Below the pieces are notes generated by a model, which worked only from the letters and a program-made list of their open reading frames with translations, was not told the origin of the DNA and searched no databases. Below, piece by piece: positions 61,492-64,000 of a stretch of DNA of 64,000 nucleotides (the stretch's first letter is position 1; each line of letters begins with the position of its first letter). Source of the stretch: Pseudomonas sediminis (GTDB lineage Bacteria; Pseudomonadota; Gammaproteobacteria; Pseudomonadales; Pseudomonadaceae); NCBI RefSeq assembly GCF_002741105.1, contig NZ_NIQU01000004.1:372061-436060 (forward strand). Reading direction: 5' to 3'. The translations under genes were made by a program, and so were the position numbers.

Positions 61492-64000
61492 ATGCATCTT
61501 CTGCGCACCCAGCCCGGCGCCCAACTGCCGGCCGACAGCATCGCCGACCTTGGCCAGACGCCTGCCGAGCTGGTGATCCTGTGCACGGGGGATTCGCACC
61601 TGTCGTTGCTGGCCGAGGCCGCCCGGCAACTGCCGGAGGACTACCCCAGCCTGCGCCTGGCCAGTCCGGCGCAACTGAGCAACAACGCCTCGGTGGATTA
61701 TTACGTCGAGCAGGTGCTGCAGCATGCCAAGGTCATCCTGATCTCCGTGCATGGCGGGGTGAGCTACTGGCGCTATGGCGTGGAGCGCCTGGTGGAACTG
61801 GGCGCGCGTGGTGCCATGGTGATCATGGTGCCGGGCGACGACAAATCCGACCCGGAGCTGAATGCCCTCGGCAACGTCGCCGAGGAAGACAGCCAGCGCC
61901 TCTGGCAGTACCTGCGCCAGGGCGGGCTGGACAACGCCCGCCAGTTGTTCCACTGCATCGGTAGCCGCTGGCTGGGGCGCGACGATGCCTGGCAGGAGCC
62001 GCAACCGCTGCCTCGCGTTGGCCTCTATCATCCGCAGCGTAGCCCGGCAGCCCTGGCTGACTGGCAGGCGCAGTGGCAGCCGGATGCGCCCGTAGTGGCG
62101 CTGCTGTTCTACCGCAACCATGTGCAATCGGCGAACACCGCCTTCGTCGATACCTTCTGCCAGCACCTTATCGCTCAGGGGCTCAACCCGCTGCCGATTG
62201 CCGTGGCCAGCCTCAAGGAGCCGGCCTGCCTGAATCAGGTACAGGCCTGGTTGGACGAGACGAGCACCGCGCTGATCATCAATACCACCGGCTTTGCCCT
62301 GTCCAATCCCGAGGCGCCGCAGGCGCGGGTGTTTCGCCGGGATATCCCGGTGCTGCAGGCCATCTGTTCGCTGGATAACCACACGCAGTGGCAGGCCAGC
62401 GCCCAAGGCTTGGGCTCGCGTGACCTGGCCATGCATGTGGTGCTGCCCGAGCTGGATGGCCGGCTGATCGGCACCGCCATCAGCTTCAAGGGCCTGGCCT
62501 GGCGCAGCGAGCGTAGCCAGAGCGATGTGGTGTGCTACCAGGCGCACGAGTCAGGTATGGCCTACGTCTCCGAAATAGCACGTAACTGGTGTCAGTTGGC
62601 GATTAAAAGCAACGATCAGAAGCGAATCGGTCTGATCCTGGCCAACTACCCGACCCGCGATGGCCGCATCGGCAACGGCGTCGGCCTGGATACACCGGCT
62701 GCTGCGCTGAATATCCTCCGCGCCCTGCAGGCCCAGGGTTATCCGGTGGATAACCTGCCCGATAGCGGGACTGCACTTGTCCACAACCTGCTGGGTGGCG
62801 TTACCAACGATCTGGATGGTTTGGATACGCGGCCCTGCGCACAGAGCCTGGCGCTGGACGACTACCTGGCGTTTTTCCACAGTCTGCCGGCGGCCAACCA
62901 ACAGGCGGTGCGCGAGCGCTGGGGCGAGCCGCAGGCCGACCCGATGTTCCGCAGTGGGCGCATGATGGTCGCCGGTCTGCGTTTCGGCTTGACCTTCGTC
63001 GGCATCCAGCCGGCACGTGGCTATCAGCTCGACCCGGCGGCGGTCTACCACGACCCCGACCTGGTGCCGCCGCACGGCTATATCGCCTTCTATGCCTGGC
63101 TGCGCACGGCGTTTGCCGCCGATGCGCTGATCCACGTCGGTAAGCACGGCAATCTGGAATGGTTGCCGGGCAAGAGCGTTGGCCTCTCCGAAGGCTGCTG
63201 GCCGCAGGCGCTGATCGGCCCGCTCCCCAACGTCTATCCCTTTATCGTCAACGATCCGGGCGAGGGCGCGCAGGCCAAGCGCCGCACCCAGGCAGTGATC
63301 ATCGATCACCTGATGCCGCCGCTGACCCGTGCCGAGAGTTACGGCCCGCTGCGCGATCTGGAGCGTCTGGCCGACGAGTATTACGACGCCAGCCAGCTCG
63401 ACCAGCGCCGCGCCGTGGAGCTGCGTGGTGAGATTCTGGCCAAGGTGCGCGAGGCCAGCCTCGACCGCGAGCTGGGCCTGCAACTCAACGACGACGGCGA
63501 TAGCTGGCTACCGCAGCTCGACGCCTACCTGTGCGACCTCAAGGAATCGCAGATCCGCGATGGCCTGCATGTGTTCGGCGAATCGCCCGTCGGGCAACTG
63601 CGTCGTGACACCCTGCTGGCGCTGCTGCGCATCCCCCGGGGCGACGGCCAGGGCGCCAATGCCAGCCTGCTGCGCGCGCTGGCCCGAGGCCTGGAACTGG
63701 GCCTCGATCCACTGGACTGCGATATGGGCCAGCTCTGGCAAGGGCTGCGTCCACGGGCGTTGCAGGCTGTGGATAACAGCCTGTGGCGTACCGTCGGCGA
63801 TACCCGCGAGCGCCTTGAGCTGCTGGCGCTAAGCTTGATCGAACAGCGTTTGGCAGGAGAGCGCAGCGAAGCCTTTGGTGCCGAGGTGGCGCTGATTCTC
63901 GACGGCTTGGCCGAGCATATCGCGCCGCTGTTGGATGCCTGTGGCGACGCCGAGATGAGCGGCCTGCTGGCGTCGCTGGAAGGGCGTTTCGTGCCCGCCG
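61492..64000 (+). CDS. cobN: Cobaltochelatase subunit CobN, N-terminal part (cut by the window edge)
   Basis: 836 codons are visible and the frame remains open at 64000. The protein starts MHLLRTQPGAQLPADS. It contains LIHVGKHGNLEWLPGKSVGL followed by SEGCWP, the hallmark of CobN/BchH large chelatase subunits, and reaches LEGRFVPA at the edge. Full-length CobN is about 1250-1300 residues. With CobS and CobT it inserts cobalt into hydrogenobyrinate a,c-diamide. It lies 126 bp after cobW, its functional partner. Confidence 0.94.
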   Translation, partial: MHLLRTQPGAQLPADSIADLGQTPAELVILCTGDSHLSLLAEAARQLPEDYPSLRLASPAQLSNNASVDYYVEQVLQHAKVILISVHGGVSYWRYGVERLVELGARGAMVIMVPGDDKSDPELNALGNVAEEDSQRLWQYLRQGGLDNARQLFHCIGSRWLGRDDAWQEPQPLPRVGLYHPQRSPAALADWQAQWQPDAPVVALLFYRNHVQSANTAFVDTFCQHLIAQGLNPLPIAVASLKEPACLNQVQAWLDETSTALIINTTGFALSNPEAPQARVFRRDIPVLQAICSLDNHTQWQASAQGLGSRDLAMHVVLPELDGRLIGTAISFKGLAWRSERSQSDVVCYQAHESGMAYVSEIARNWCQLAIKSNDQKRIGLILANYPTRDGRIGNGVGLDTPAAALNILRALQAQGYPVDNLPDSGTALVHNLLGGVTNDLDGLDTRPCAQSLALDDYLAFFHSLPAANQQAVRERWGEPQADPMFRSGRMMVAGLRFGLTFVGIQPARGYQLDPAAVYHDPDLVPPHGYIAFYAWLRTAFAADALIHVGKHGNLEWLPGKSVGLSEGCWPQALIGPLPNVYPFIVNDPGEGAQAKRRTQAVIIDHLMPPLTRAESYGPLRDLERLADEYYDASQLDQRRAVELRGEILAKVREASLDRELGLQLNDDGDSWLPQLDAYLCDLKESQIRDGLHVFGESPVGQLRRDTLLALLRIPRGDGQGANASLLRALARGLELGLDPLDCDMGQLWQGLRPRALQAVDNSLWRTVGDTRERLELLALSLIEQRLAGERSEAFGAEVALILDGLAEHIAPLLDACGDAEMSGLLASLEGRFVPA

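Noticed and set aside
61105..62547. Minus-strand open frame of 480 codons opposite cobW and cobN
   Set aside because: CobN is intact and open on the plus strand across this whole stretch; the opposite frame is a shadow.

Overview
The window is about 64 kb of a high-GC gammaproteobacterial chromosome centred on the replication origin. Gene content and order (rpmH-rnpA-yidD-yidC-mnmE-mnmG-rsmG-parA-parB-atp operon-glmU-glmS on one side; dnaA-dnaN-recF-gyrB and then plsC-gmhB-glyS-glyQ-tag-lpxL-pilZ on the other) are those of Pseudomonas. The ectoine/hydroxyectoine catabolism locus and the overall layout would fit the P. mendocina/oleovorans (Ectopseudomonas) group; the species is an inference.

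Left part (1-17.3 kb): eutB/eutC, a MocR-type regulator (EhuR/EnuR) and a divergent ehuBCDA ABC importer form an ectoine uptake and degradation locus. A 16-bp motif recurs in front of both target operons. Then come a PA0919/PA0920-like pair (aminoacyl-phosphatidylglycerol hydrolase plus MprF synthase), a PilZ protein, lauroyl acyltransferase, a PPOX flavoprotein, tag, glyQS, gmhB and a plsC-type acyltransferase.

17.5-28.3 kb is an accessory block lying between plsC and gyrB, which are neighbours in P. aeruginosa. It holds (i) a six-gene, tightly overlapping operon resembling E. coli ynbABCD (CDP-alcohol phosphatidyltransferase, hydrolase-methyltransferase fusion, PAP2-dual-specificity phosphatase fusion, small membrane protein, acyltransferase, CdsA paralogue), apparently a complete dedicated phospholipid pathway; (ii) a GGDEF diguanylate cyclase; (iii) a possible RsmY/Z-like RNA with three hairpins presenting GGA; (iv) a decayed Rhs 3' end with a toxin-like tail followed by a series of small low-GC orphan genes separated by related spacers, probably immunity genes.

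28.4-44.1 kb is the origin core: gyrB, recF (with two perfect parS sites), dnaN, dnaA, the dnaA-rpmH oriC, rpmH, rnpA, yidD, yidC, mnmE, a second DnaA-box cluster before mnmG that resembles oriC, then mnmG, rsmG, parA and parB. 44.2-51.3 kb is the complete atpIBEFHAGDC operon. 51.4-56.4 kb holds glmU, a LysE exporter, a DeoR regulator, glmS and a small overlapping gene. 56.4-58.7 kb is a lower-GC stretch with a pair of near-perfect palindromes and two unknown exported proteins. The right end is a cobalamin cluster: cobM and cobE on the minus strand, a B12 riboswitch, cobW and a cobN truncated by the window edge.

Start codons were chosen by ribosome-binding sites, overlaps and remembered family lengths. 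No database search was run, so family names rest on recognisable motifs, lengths and synteny.
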